Shown: positions 52,592 through 60,893 of the stretch, piece by piece | How positions within the stretch are numbered: the first letter of the stretch is position 1 | Layout of the letters: each line of letters opens with the position of its first letter | DNA from: Pseudomonas fluorescens | GTDB lineage: Bacteria; Pseudomonadota; Gammaproteobacteria; Pseudomonadales; Pseudomonadaceae | Assembly (NCBI RefSeq): GCF_001648775.1 | Contig: NZ_LVEJ01000024.1 | Coordinates: 67,397-131,396 of the forward strand | Length of the DNA: 64,000 nucleotides | Direction of reading: 5' to 3' | Program-made: the position numbers and the translations under genes | The notes under the pieces: generated by a model | What the model saw: the letters and a program-made list of their open reading frames with translations, nothing else | What the model was told of the DNA's origin: nothing | The model's database searches: none

Positions 52592-53482
52592 TCAGCAAGC
52601 ATCGGCGCGGGCAACCGGTGCGTGCTGGCTGGCCACATCGAGCAGGCGCTGGGCGTGCTCGATCAGCGGCAGGTCGACCATCTCGCCGTCCACTTGCACC
52701 GCGTGACTGCCCGTGGCGACCGCGCGCATCACCCGGTCGGCCCAGGCCAACTGGCGCGAATCCGGGAGGAACGCGCGCTGCACCGTGGTCAACTGACCGG
52801 GATGGATACACAGCTTGGCGCCGAAGCCCAGCGAACGCGCGTAAAGCGAATCCTTGGCGACCACCGCCAGATCGCTGATCGCCGGCGTCACGCCATCGAT
52901 TGGCGCGGGCAAATCCGCCGTGCGCGACGCCAACACAATGCGATTGCGCGCGAACAGAAATGCCTCGGGCGTCTGGCTGCAGTTGATGTCCAGCGAGAAA
53001 TCCAGCGAACCGAACGCCAGCCGCGCCAGGCCCGCAATGGCCGCGATCGACTCGACCTGTTGCAGGCCCTTGGCGGTTTCGATGATGGCGACGATCGCAA
53101 GCTTCGGTTGCCACTCCAGCAAGCCTTCGACCACGCGTATCAGGGCCTCGGGGCATTCGGCCTTGGGCAGGAAAATCCCGTCGCAACGCTCGGGGTGGTG
53201 CATGTCGCTGAGCCAGCTCAGGTCCTGGGCAAACGGCGCGCTGCTGACGCTGTTCAGGCGGATGTAACGCTCGCAGGCAACGCTCGGCGTTTTCTCCTGC
53301 CATGCGCGGATGGCGTCACGGGCGGCGGCTTTGCTGTCCGGATGAACGGCATCCTCGAGGTCGAGAATGATCGCGTCCGGCCCGGCATCGCAGGCTTTGG
53401 AAAAGCGCTCGGGACGATTGCCCGGCACGAACAGGTAGCTGATCGCGAGGGGTGCTTTGCGGCTGAGTCGATCGGATTGCAT
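52592..53482 (-). CDS. CitE-like CoA lyase/aldolase family protein (HpcH/HpaI fold)
   Basis: A 296-residue TIM-barrel protein. SYLFVPGNRPERFSKA, the acidic DAIILDLEDAVHPDSKAAAR, AIIETAKGLQQV and the metal-site Asp in FGSLDFSLD are standard for CitE-like proteins. Free-standing CitE proteins make or cleave beta-hydroxyacyl-CoA esters. In staphyloferrin B biosynthesis an HpcH/HpaI-fold enzyme (SbnG) makes citrate, so a role in supplying the carboxylate scaffold is plausible, but it is not shown that this protein is an SbnG equivalent. First gene of the leftward pair with the ParB-like gene. Confidence 0.75.
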   Translation of the reverse strand: MQSDRLSRKAPLAISYLFVPGNRPERFSKACDAGPDAIILDLEDAVHPDSKAAARDAIRAWQEKTPSVACERYIRLNSVSSAPFAQDLSWLSDMHHPERCDGIFLPKAECPEALIRVVEGLLEWQPKLAIVAIIETAKGLQQVESIAAIAGLARLAFGSLDFSLDINCSQTPEAFLFARNRIVLASRTADLPAPIDGVTPAISDLAVVAKDSLYARSLGFGAKLCIHPGQLTTVQRAFLPDSRQLAWADRVMRAVATGSHAVQVDGEMVDLPLIEHAQRLLDVASQHAPVARADAC

Positions 53483-54094
53483 GGCGTTGCTCCTTGGCGT
53501 GAACCAGTCGTGGTTTCTGAAAATTTTCAGGCCCCTTCAGCGGCAAAATTGCCGGCCGTTCCGGGGCCTCTCGCAACAGCCCTTAACGCCTTATTGTTCA
53601 AGGAATTAACGGACTTTTTTATCTCCGGGCGAACGCGTCCTTGAGCGTGTAAATACACGTTCATTGATTCGCCTTGCGCAGGTCTTTATTCAAAAATATT
53701 TGAAAACCTTACTTGATAATCGTTCCTGTTCGCAATATTGTTCACGCCGTCAAGAGGAACTATCTTCGCTTCAAAGCAAGTTTTCAGTGTCTCGGGAAGT
53801 ACCTGCCAGTGATGTCAGTTGAACATCAAGCTTTGGCATTTTCAGGGGATTGACCAGCAACTAATGGCCAATTAATACGTCCGTACAAACCTTAGGGAAT
53901 GGGGTTCTCATGCCATTGTTTTGTGAACCATTTATTACGGCAGTCGCTGCAAATTCAACATCAAGCTTTGCCTGGCATCCGCCGCCTAATTGTTTAAAAC
54001 CTCGTACCTGACGAGTAAAAAGACTACATAAATCGATAGCGCTGAGTTATCGAAACATCAATGGCGAGGTTATTTTCAGCGCCAGGGGTTAACT
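53483..54094. other. AT-rich intergenic region between the divergent siderophore operons
   Basis: A 612-base region, markedly AT-richer from about 53640 on than the rest of the window. It contains an exact 14-bp direct repeat AACATCAAGCTTTG (53822-53835 and 53957-53970) and a GATAAT half-site of Fur type near 53715 without a matching second arm. It also holds a 33-codon open frame (53910-54011). It must hold the promoter of the biosynthetic operon. The composition suggests acquired DNA or a long untranslated leader. Confidence 0.6.
53910..54011 (+). CDS. Candidate 33-residue open frame in the operon leader
   Basis: It starts MPLFCEPFITAVAANSTSSF and ends PPPNCLKPRT, with GGGG about 6 bases before the ATG. 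The frame contains one copy of the 14-bp direct repeat. It is transcribed toward the biosynthetic operon, 83 bp upstream of the first gene. It may be a leader peptide or chance; there is no independent sign of coding. Confidence 0.2.
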   Translation: MPLFCEPFITAVAANSTSSFAWHPPPNCLKPRT

Positions 54095-55489
54095 ATGCCT
54101 ACAACAAATACACCGACTGTTGAGCAGCAAAACAAAGTTCATCATCCGGAGACATTAACGCCGCTGATCGATCCGGTTATTTCCACGCTTATCAACAACT
54201 TCCCGAATACACTTGGCGATTTGGTCGAGCAGCACGGCTCACCGTTGAATATGGTTTGGCCGCATGCATTCGAATTAAACACGCAAGCGCTGTTGACGGT
54301 ATTGAAGCAGTACAAAGTGGCCCATGCGATCTTCTACGGCGCCAAGGCCAACAAGTCGCAGAGCCTGCTCGGCGCTGCGGCAGATGCGGGAATCGGTGTC
54401 GATGTATCGAGCATCCATGAACTGCAGGCCGCCCTGCGAGCCGGTGTACCGGGGGCAAAAATCTGTGCCACGGGACCGGCCAAAACCGCTGTGTTTCACC
54501 AGGCTTTGATCAGCGCCGGCGCCCTGATTTGCGTCGACTCGCGGGAGGAACTCGAACATCTGACAGGCGTGATTGCAGCGCAGGCAACGCCGGTCAAAGC
54601 CAGGGTTTTACTGCGTTACAGACCAAAAGATTGTGAAAGCAGCCGCTTCGGCATGGGTGCGCAGGGCCTGCTCGACTGCCTGCAACGGCTGACGGAACAA
54701 CGTGAGTTTTTTCACTTCGAAGGGTTTCATTTCCACCTTGGTGGCTATGGCTTCGAATCCCGGGTGCAAGCTTTTCGTGAGGTTGCCGGGTTCGTCGAAG
54801 CGGCCAGGGAAATGGGCTTGAATCCGCAGATGATCGATATCGGTGGCGGCCTGCCGATTCGTTATGTCGAGCCCGAGGCCTATGCCCGGTTTCTGCAAAA
54901 TGACAACAACCCCAGCCATTATTACCACCAGAAAGTTCCCGCGGCTTATTACCCTTACGGCAGCGAATTGACCGCGCCGCAATGGTTGACGTTATTGCTC
55001 GAAGCGGAACTCTCATCGGGCTTGTCCATTGCCAACTACTTGAATCAGCACACTATAACGCTGGCACTGGAACCGGGACGAAGCCTGGTCGATCAGTCCG
55101 CGATTTCAATATTTCGCGTCACGCGCACAAAGAAGCTCGCCGATAATAAAACCGTCATCTTTGTTGAAGGCAGTAGCTTCAGCGCCTGCGAAACCTGGTT
55201 CGCCTCTGAATATCTGGTAGATCCAATACTGATCAGCACGCAGCAAACTCCATCTGCGCCGACTCAAGCGTACATTGCCGGGCATAGTTGTCTTGATGAC
55301 GACGTCCTCAGCTATCGCTTGATCAACTTTGCCAACGAACCACGCAGCGGCGACTTATTGATTTACGTCAATACTGCCGGTTATCAGATGGACTTGCTGG
55401 AAAACGAGTTTCATCGCCATCCCCTGCCCCGGCGGCTGACGGCGACCTGTTGTACGGAAGGTAACTATGCGTTTTCACCTGACTACTAA
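54095..55489 (+). CDS. Y4yA-family PLP enzyme, type III decarboxylase fold (SbnH-like)
   Basis: A 464-residue enzyme of the alanine racemase/diaminopimelate decarboxylase fold. The PLP Lys is K84 in FYGAKANKSQS, the barrel glycine loop is IDIGGGLPIRY, and the second-domain Cys is in AGHSCLDDDVL. These features fit decarboxylases of D- or L-amino acids. In staphyloferrin B, SbnH decarboxylates a citryl-diaminopropionate intermediate; a similar role is likely here. The group is named after Y4yA of the Rhizobium NGR234 symbiotic plasmid (from memory). First gene of a six-gene operon with gaps of 13-36 bp. Confidence 0.75.
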   Translation: MPTTNTPTVEQQNKVHHPETLTPLIDPVISTLINNFPNTLGDLVEQHGSPLNMVWPHAFELNTQALLTVLKQYKVAHAIFYGAKANKSQSLLGAAADAGIGVDVSSIHELQAALRAGVPGAKICATGPAKTAVFHQALISAGALICVDSREELEHLTGVIAAQATPVKARVLLRYRPKDCESSRFGMGAQGLLDCLQRLTEQREFFHFEGFHFHLGGYGFESRVQAFREVAGFVEAAREMGLNPQMIDIGGGLPIRYVEPEAYARFLQNDNNPSHYYHQKVPAAYYPYGSELTAPQWLTLLLEAELSSGLSIANYLNQHTITLALEPGRSLVDQSAISIFRVTRTKKLADNKTVIFVEGSSFSACETWFASEYLVDPILISTQQTPSAPTQAYIAGHSCLDDDVLSYRLINFANEPRSGDLLIYVNTAGYQMDLLENEFHRHPLPRRLTATCCTEGNYAFSPDY

Positions 55490-55503
55490 AGGGAACAATT
55501 GCA

Positions 55504-56547
55504 ATGATATTGAATAAAGTCTCGGACCTTATCGGTAATACGCCGATGTTGGGCATTGATGTTCCGGATACCAACGCGCGATTGTTGTTGAAGATTGAAA
55601 AGAACAATCCCGGTGGCAGTATCAAAGACCGCATGGCGCGCAACATGGTGCTGGCCGCGCTCAAGTCCGGTCGCCTGAAACCCGGTGGTGTGGTGGTCGA
55701 GTCTTCGTCGGGCAACACCGGGATTGGCCTGGCCATGGCCGCCGTCGAGTTTGGCCTGCACTTTATTGCCGTGGTCGATCACCACGCCGCACAAGACAAA
55801 ATCGCTGTAATGAAAGCCCTTGGTGCCGACATTCGTTTCGTCAAAGGCACTTATCGCGAAGATGAAGTCGCGGTGGTCGAGCGCCAGCAAATGGCCGCCG
55901 AACTGGCCAGTGAGATTCCCGGCGCGGTGTTCATGAACCAGTCCGACAACGCCGCCAATGCCGGCGGTTACAGTGATTTCGTCCGCGAAACCATTGTGCA
56001 GGCTGAAGGCGTGGTCGGCGCTTACGTGGGCTGCGTCGGCACCGGCGGTTCGATGACCGGCATTGCGCGCGGCTTGAAAGTGCACAACCCGGACACCGTT
56101 ACCGTCGCGGTGGAACCGGCCGGTTCGATTGTCTTCGGTCACCCTGGCTATCCCTACTATCAATCCGGCACCGGCACGCCGGCCGGCGACACCGTGGGTC
56201 TGGTGCTCGACTACAGCTGCATCGATCTGGGCGTGCAAGTCACCGACTCGCAGGCGTTCGAAACCGCGCGCTACATCGCGCGCAACTTCGCCTTGCTGGT
56301 CGGCGGCTCGACCGGGGGTGCGATCTTCAAGGCACTGGAGTTGATCCACAAAGGCGTACTGACCGGCAACGTCGTGGTGCCGATTGCCGACGGTGGCGAG
56401 AAATACCTGCACACCGTGTTCGACGACAAATGGCTGCAAGAGCGCGACCTGATCGATCCGAGCATCGCCCCACAACTGGATGCCTGGCTGGGCAAGACCC
56501 AATGGCTGGATTCCATCTCCGCGCCGCTGCAACTGAGCGTCGCATGA
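55504..56547 (+). CDS. Cysteine-synthase-fold PLP enzyme (SbnA-like)
   Basis: A 347-residue fold-type II PLP enzyme. The Lys is K41 in NNPGGSIKDRMA, the substrate loop is ESSSGNTGIGLAM and the phosphate loop GCVGTGGSMTGIA. AVEPAGSIVFGHPGYPYY resembles the SbnA-specific segment that handles O-phosphoserine more than CysK. SbnA joins O-phospho-L-serine and L-glutamate to N-(1-amino-1-carboxy-2-ethyl)glutamate (ACEGA). Together with the dehydrogenase that follows, this would make L-2,3-diaminopropionate. Starts 14 bp after the decarboxylase gene. Confidence 0.78.
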   Translation: MILNKVSDLIGNTPMLGIDVPDTNARLLLKIEKNNPGGSIKDRMARNMVLAALKSGRLKPGGVVVESSSGNTGIGLAMAAVEFGLHFIAVVDHHAAQDKIAVMKALGADIRFVKGTYREDEVAVVERQQMAAELASEIPGAVFMNQSDNAANAGGYSDFVRETIVQAEGVVGAYVGCVGTGGSMTGIARGLKVHNPDTVTVAVEPAGSIVFGHPGYPYYQSGTGTPAGDTVGLVLDYSCIDLGVQVTDSQAFETARYIARNFALLVGGSTGGAIFKALELIHKGVLTGNVVVPIADGGEKYLHTVFDDKWLQERDLIDPSIAPQLDAWLGKTQWLDSISAPLQLSVA

Positions 56548-56575
56548 CCCACCCTTCACACAGGAACGCCTCTCG

Positions 56576-57736
56576 ATGAATCTGTTGAAAGTCGCCATCT
56601 GTGGTGGCGGCAGGACTGGCCATCTCAACGCCATCCTGTTCAAGCAACTGCCCGATGTTCAGGTTTCGATGCACACCCATAATCAGGAGGTCATCGAACA
56701 GTACGCCCGCCAGACGCCGATGCAGGCGTTGCTGCCCGATGGTTCGACCCTGAGCGCGCGGCTCGACCGGGTCACCAGCGACGCCAAAGCAGCGGTTGAA
56801 GATGCTGACATCGTCATCATCACCGTGCCGGCCCATGCGCGCCCGCAAACCCTGAAAGACATCGCGCCGCACCTGACCACCAGCAAACCGGTGTTCATCG
56901 GTGCCATTCCCGGCTTCTGTGGTTTCGACTGGCTGGCCGAAGCCACCCTGCCCGACCGGCCGAATGTGGTGATCTGGGGCATGAAGGACGTGCCGCACAC
57001 CGCGTTTGAATTGACCCCGGGACGTTCGATCAAAATGGGCGGCGGCAAAAGCCAGTTGTACGTGGCGACCCACGCCCGGGAACCGCAAACCGCGCGCCGC
57101 CAACTGGAGAAAATACTCACTCGGCTGTACGGCCCGTGCGTGACGATGCTCGAGCATTTTCTCGAAATCACCCTGACGCCGGGCAACCCGATCATGCACA
57201 GCTCGGTGATCTACGGCCTGATCGGCCCCTACGGCCAATGGCATCGCAAGATCTTCCCGCAACGCATGTGCTGGTGGACCGAGTGCCCGGAACTTGGCGC
57301 CTACTTCCTCGAACGCATGGATCAGGAAAGCCAGGACCTGTGCGCGGTGATCAGCCAGCGGTTGGGCATCGACCTGTCTTCGGTGAAATCCCTGAAACAG
57401 GAAATCGTCGAGGCCTACGGCGAACAGATCCGCGACCCGAGCAGCATGCTCTCGATCCTGCGCACCAATCAGGCCTACAACGACATCCTCGCGCCGATGG
57501 TGCCGGCCGCCGACAACCGCGCCGGCTACGTGATTGAGCGCGAGAGCCGCGCCTTCAACGAAGACGTCGCCTACGGTCTGGTGCTGCTGGTGGAAATGGC
57601 CAAACGCTTCGACCTCAAGGTGCCTTACATCGAGGAAGTCCTGCAGTGGAGCGTGGCCTACATGGACGGCCTGCGCGACTCGGCACTCGACTACTTCCCG
57701 CGCCAGTGGCCGCACACGACAAGCGCCGCCGCTTGA
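56576..57736 (+). CDS. NAD/NADP octopine/nopaline dehydrogenase family protein
   Basis: A 386-residue protein. The Rossmann fingerprint AICGGGRTGHLNA (residues 7-19) is followed by the opine-dehydrogenase catalytic domain (about 195-360) with H208 in NPIMHSSVIYGL at the position expected for the family's catalytic His. Opine dehydrogenases make or oxidise secondary amines between an amino acid and a 2-oxoacid. ACEGA, the SbnA product, is chemically such a compound. This enzyme could therefore replace SbnB (an unrelated ornithine-cyclodeaminase-family protein) in releasing 2-oxoglutarate and diaminopropionate. It could alternatively build an opine-type metallophore. Confidence 0.78.
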   Translation: MNLLKVAICGGGRTGHLNAILFKQLPDVQVSMHTHNQEVIEQYARQTPMQALLPDGSTLSARLDRVTSDAKAAVEDADIVIITVPAHARPQTLKDIAPHLTTSKPVFIGAIPGFCGFDWLAEATLPDRPNVVIWGMKDVPHTAFELTPGRSIKMGGGKSQLYVATHAREPQTARRQLEKILTRLYGPCVTMLEHFLEITLTPGNPIMHSSVIYGLIGPYGQWHRKIFPQRMCWWTECPELGAYFLERMDQESQDLCAVISQRLGIDLSSVKSLKQEIVEAYGEQIRDPSSMLSILRTNQAYNDILAPMVPAADNRAGYVIERESRAFNEDVAYGLVLLVEMAKRFDLKVPYIEEVLQWSVAYMDGLRDSALDYFPRQWPHTTSAAA

Positions 57737-57772
57737 TCTCTCTATTCAATTTTTGACGAGCAGACTGCTGAT

Positions 57773-59623
57773 ATGGATGACTTCAAGACACTGATCGCCT
57801 ACTCCCGCAAAAACGCCATGCGCCGTCTGGTGCGCTGCCTGTTTGCGGAAAACATCCTCGACCGAGCGGCCCTGAGCTTTTCCGTCGAGGGCAACCAGGC
57901 CACGTATCCGCTCAAGGGTGGCCGCGCACACCTGGCCTTTTCCGACATCGCCAAAGGCCCGGCCGACACCGTGGTCAACGACGGTGACGTGGTGCTGGTC
58001 ACCGATGAAGGCGTGCGCCAGCTCATCACCAGCCATCAGGACATGCTCGATGTGCTGCGTGACAGCTTCGACTTCGCGCCGACCGACGAAGGTATCGCCG
58101 GGCTCAAGGCCGACATGGAAAACAGCCTGAGCAACGACGCCCACGCCCGTCAGCATCGCCAGCAGTGGAACGCCCGACTGGCACAGGCCACCAGGGAGGC
58201 CGAGCTGAACAGTTTCACCGACTACCTGCGCCAGCACACCAGAACCAAGGACGCGGCCATTCTTCTCGATCAGTGGGGTTCACTCGAAGGCCACCCGTAT
58301 TACCCGACCTGGAAAGCCCGCCCCGGCCTGACCGATGAAGAAGTCGAGCAACTCTCGCCCGAGTTCAACGCACAGGTGCCGCTGCGCATTGCCGCACTGC
58401 GCGCCGACAACGCGAAAAGCGAAAGCATGCCGCACGTGATCGATTACCGCGCCTGGTTCGCCGAGAATTTCCCGGCGCAATGGGAGCAATGGAAAGCCGC
58501 ACTGAACAACAAGGGTCTGGACGAAAACCAGTGGCTGCCGTTGCCGATTCACGGCTGGCATTTGCAGGCCTACGTGCTGGAAACCTTCGCGCAGGAAATC
58601 GCCGACGGCATTCTGATCACCGACGGCCCGAACCTGCCCACCCTGCCGACCATGTCGTACCGCACGATGATGCCGCTGCTGGATGACTGCGCACCGCTGA
58701 TCAAACTGCCCATCGCGGTGTGGATGACCAGCGAACTGCGCAGCCTGCAGGCGAAATCGATTCATATGGGCCCGCGCATCAGCACGGTGATCAGCAAGAT
58801 TCTGCAAGTGGAAAACGGCTTCGATCAACGCCTGGAAATCTTCCCGGAAGAAATTGGCGTGCGTTACAAAAACGCGGTCACGCAGGACGATCATCCGGGC
58901 CGGCATTTGTCCGTGGTCTATCGCAGCAGTGCGCCAGCGTTCGAACGCCGTGATGATTGCCTGCCGATTACCGTGGCGTCGCTGTTCACCCGTTTGCCCG
59001 GCAGCGGCCGCCCGCTGTTCACCGACCTGATCGAGCGCGACGGCGTGCGCGCCACTGCCGCGCAGGTCGAGAGCTGGTTCCGCGATTACGCCAAAGTGGT
59101 CACGCACCCGGTGGTGGCGATCTACTTGATGTACGGTATCGGCCTCGAAGCGCACCAGCAAAACACCATGGTGCTGTTCTCGCCCGACGGCAAGGCGCGG
59201 AGCCTGCTGATCCGCGATTTCGGCGATGGCCGCACGTATGCGCCGTTGCTGGAAGGTCGTGGCTACAGCCTGCAACCGCACGTGCAACCGGGTATTCTGC
59301 CGACGGTGTTCTCGGGTGACATCGAGCCGGTGCGCATGTTTGTGCTGGACGCTGCTTTCCTCACGCACCTGCACGAAATCGCCCTGTGGCTGAGTAAGGA
59401 ATACGGCTTCAACAACACGCGACTGTGGCAGGTGTTGCGCGAGGAAACCGACCTCGCCTTCGAAGCGGTGCGCGACCGTGTCGCGGCAGACGTGTGGGAA
59501 GTCGAGCACAAGGCGTTCGTCGAAGATCCATGGCCGACCCGCTCGTTGTTGCGCATGCACATGATGCAGTACAGCAACTATCGTTTGCAGCACACCCTGA
59601 CCAACCCGCTTGCTAGCGTTTAA
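57773..59623 (+). CDS. IucA/IucC family NIS siderophore synthetase
   Basis: A 616-residue ATP-dependent synthetase. The ATP-site motif GHPYYPTWKARPG is at 173-185, and the citrate/adenylate region MTSELRSLQAKSIHMGPRIS and the C-terminal GIGLEAHQQNTMVLF with LIRDFGDGR are standard for the family, as is the length. It forms amide bonds between a carboxylate such as citrate and an amine such as diaminopropionate or its decarboxylated form. Only one synthetase is present, while staphyloferrin B and achromobactin loci have three. Confidence 0.88.
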   Translation: MDDFKTLIAYSRKNAMRRLVRCLFAENILDRAALSFSVEGNQATYPLKGGRAHLAFSDIAKGPADTVVNDGDVVLVTDEGVRQLITSHQDMLDVLRDSFDFAPTDEGIAGLKADMENSLSNDAHARQHRQQWNARLAQATREAELNSFTDYLRQHTRTKDAAILLDQWGSLEGHPYYPTWKARPGLTDEEVEQLSPEFNAQVPLRIAALRADNAKSESMPHVIDYRAWFAENFPAQWEQWKAALNNKGLDENQWLPLPIHGWHLQAYVLETFAQEIADGILITDGPNLPTLPTMSYRTMMPLLDDCAPLIKLPIAVWMTSELRSLQAKSIHMGPRISTVISKILQVENGFDQRLEIFPEEIGVRYKNAVTQDDHPGRHLSVVYRSSAPAFERRDDCLPITVASLFTRLPGSGRPLFTDLIERDGVRATAAQVESWFRDYAKVVTHPVVAIYLMYGIGLEAHQQNTMVLFSPDGKARSLLIRDFGDGRTYAPLLEGRGYSLQPHVQPGILPTVFSGDIEPVRMFVLDAAFLTHLHEIALWLSKEYGFNNTRLWQVLREETDLAFEAVRDRVAADVWEVEHKAFVEDPWPTRSLLRMHMMQYSNYRLQHTLTNPLASV

Positions 59624-59636
59624 CCGAGGCTGACTC

Positions 59637-60878
59637 ATGTCCCATGCAGGTGCCATCCAGGGTTCGAGCGTAAGAATCCTGATTTATCTTCTATTTGCGA
59701 TCCAGTTGGTGTCGATGGGCGCGATGGAAATGAGCGGGCCGTTCTGGCCTGTCCACCTGCGTGGGCTGACGACGTCGGAGTCGCTATTCAGCTTCGCCAG
59801 CATCGCCGTGTACGTCGGGCCGATGCTCGGCATTATTCTCACCAGTGCATTCTGGGGCCGTATCGGTGACCGCTACGGCCACAAGTTGATGATGATCCGT
59901 GCCCTCGCCGGTTTGTCGTTGACCCAGCTTGGGCTGGCCCTGTTCAGTGACATCTGGGTCATTCTGATCCTGCGTTTCCTGCAAGGCGCGTTTGCCGGCT
60001 ACATTGCCCCGGCACAGGCCTATGGCGTCAGCATCGAGGCGCCGTCGCGGCGCGCACGGCTGTTCGCCATCCTGCAGATTTCCACCAACGTCGGCTCATT
60101 GCTCGGCGCGGTGGTCGGCGGTTTGATCCTCGATTACGCGACGTTCTTCTGGATCAACATCATCGCCTCGGCGTTGTGCGCGGTATGCACCGTGATCGCC
60201 GCCGTGACGTTGCCGGACGTGCCGCCGGTGAAGAAAACCGTGGTCACGGACAAAGCTGCGCCGGTGCGTTCCGCCAGCCTCTGGCAAGGTTCGCCATTGC
60301 TGTCGCTGCTCGGCGTGATGGGCATTCTGCTGTTGGCGCGAATGCTGCCGCAGACCTCGTTCTCGCTGTATGTCAGCTCGGTGTTCGACGTCAGCAATTC
60401 GGTGGTCGGCCTGTGCTACGGCTTGCTCGCGCTGGGCTTTATTTTGTCGGCCACCGCCTGGTCGCGCTATTTCGAACACCGTGGCCAACAGGACACCTTG
60501 CAGCGCATGACTTACGTCGTGCTCGGTTGCATCGTCCTCACCGCAATAGCAGGCATCACCCGTAACCCGCTGGTGTTTGTCATCGCCTACTTCATTTGGG
60601 GCGTACTGCTCGGTGCCACCACGCCGGTGCTGATGGCGCTGATCTCGAAAACCGCCGACAGCTCGCAGCAAGGTCATGTGCTGGGAATTGCCCAAGGCAC
60701 CGCGCAGTTCGCTTCGATTGCCGGGATTTCCGCTGGTGGCTTGCTCAGTCAGGTTTACGGTTTGCAGTACACCTATCTGTTTGTCTGTCTGGCGTACGTC
60801 GTTGCACTGATCCCGATTGTCGCCCTGCGCTACTGGCCTGCGGTGATGCAACCGAGCCCTGCCCCGGACGGGGACTGA
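59637..60878 (+). CDS. MFS transporter, probable siderophore exporter
   Basis: A 413-residue permease with 12 helices. Signature loops are FWGRIGDRYGHKLMMIRALAG after TM2 and LRFLQGAFAGYIAPAQAYG around TM4, resembling the drug:H+ antiporter/SbnD-type exporters. Starts 13 bp after the synthetase gene. It most likely exports the finished product. Confidence 0.82.
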   Translation: MSHAGAIQGSSVRILIYLLFAIQLVSMGAMEMSGPFWPVHLRGLTTSESLFSFASIAVYVGPMLGIILTSAFWGRIGDRYGHKLMMIRALAGLSLTQLGLALFSDIWVILILRFLQGAFAGYIAPAQAYGVSIEAPSRRARLFAILQISTNVGSLLGAVVGGLILDYATFFWINIIASALCAVCTVIAAVTLPDVPPVKKTVVTDKAAPVRSASLWQGSPLLSLLGVMGILLLARMLPQTSFSLYVSSVFDVSNSVVGLCYGLLALGFILSATAWSRYFEHRGQQDTLQRMTYVVLGCIVLTAIAGITRNPLVFVIAYFIWGVLLGATTPVLMALISKTADSSQQGHVLGIAQGTAQFASIAGISAGGLLSQVYGLQYTYLFVCLAYVVALIPIVALRYWPAVMQPSPAPDGD

Positions 60879-60893
60879 TCAAGGAGCCTGCTT

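Noticed and set aside
53711..53730. Fur box before the siderophore biosynthetic operon (TTGATAATCGTTCCTG)
   Set aside because: The left half is perfect but the right half matches only about 2 of 7 positions, so I list it only as a half-site.
56327..57715. Long minus-strand frame opposite the opine-type dehydrogenase gene
   Set aside because: Typical GC-rich antisense shadow; the plus-strand protein has a clear Rossmann fingerprint and operon spacing.
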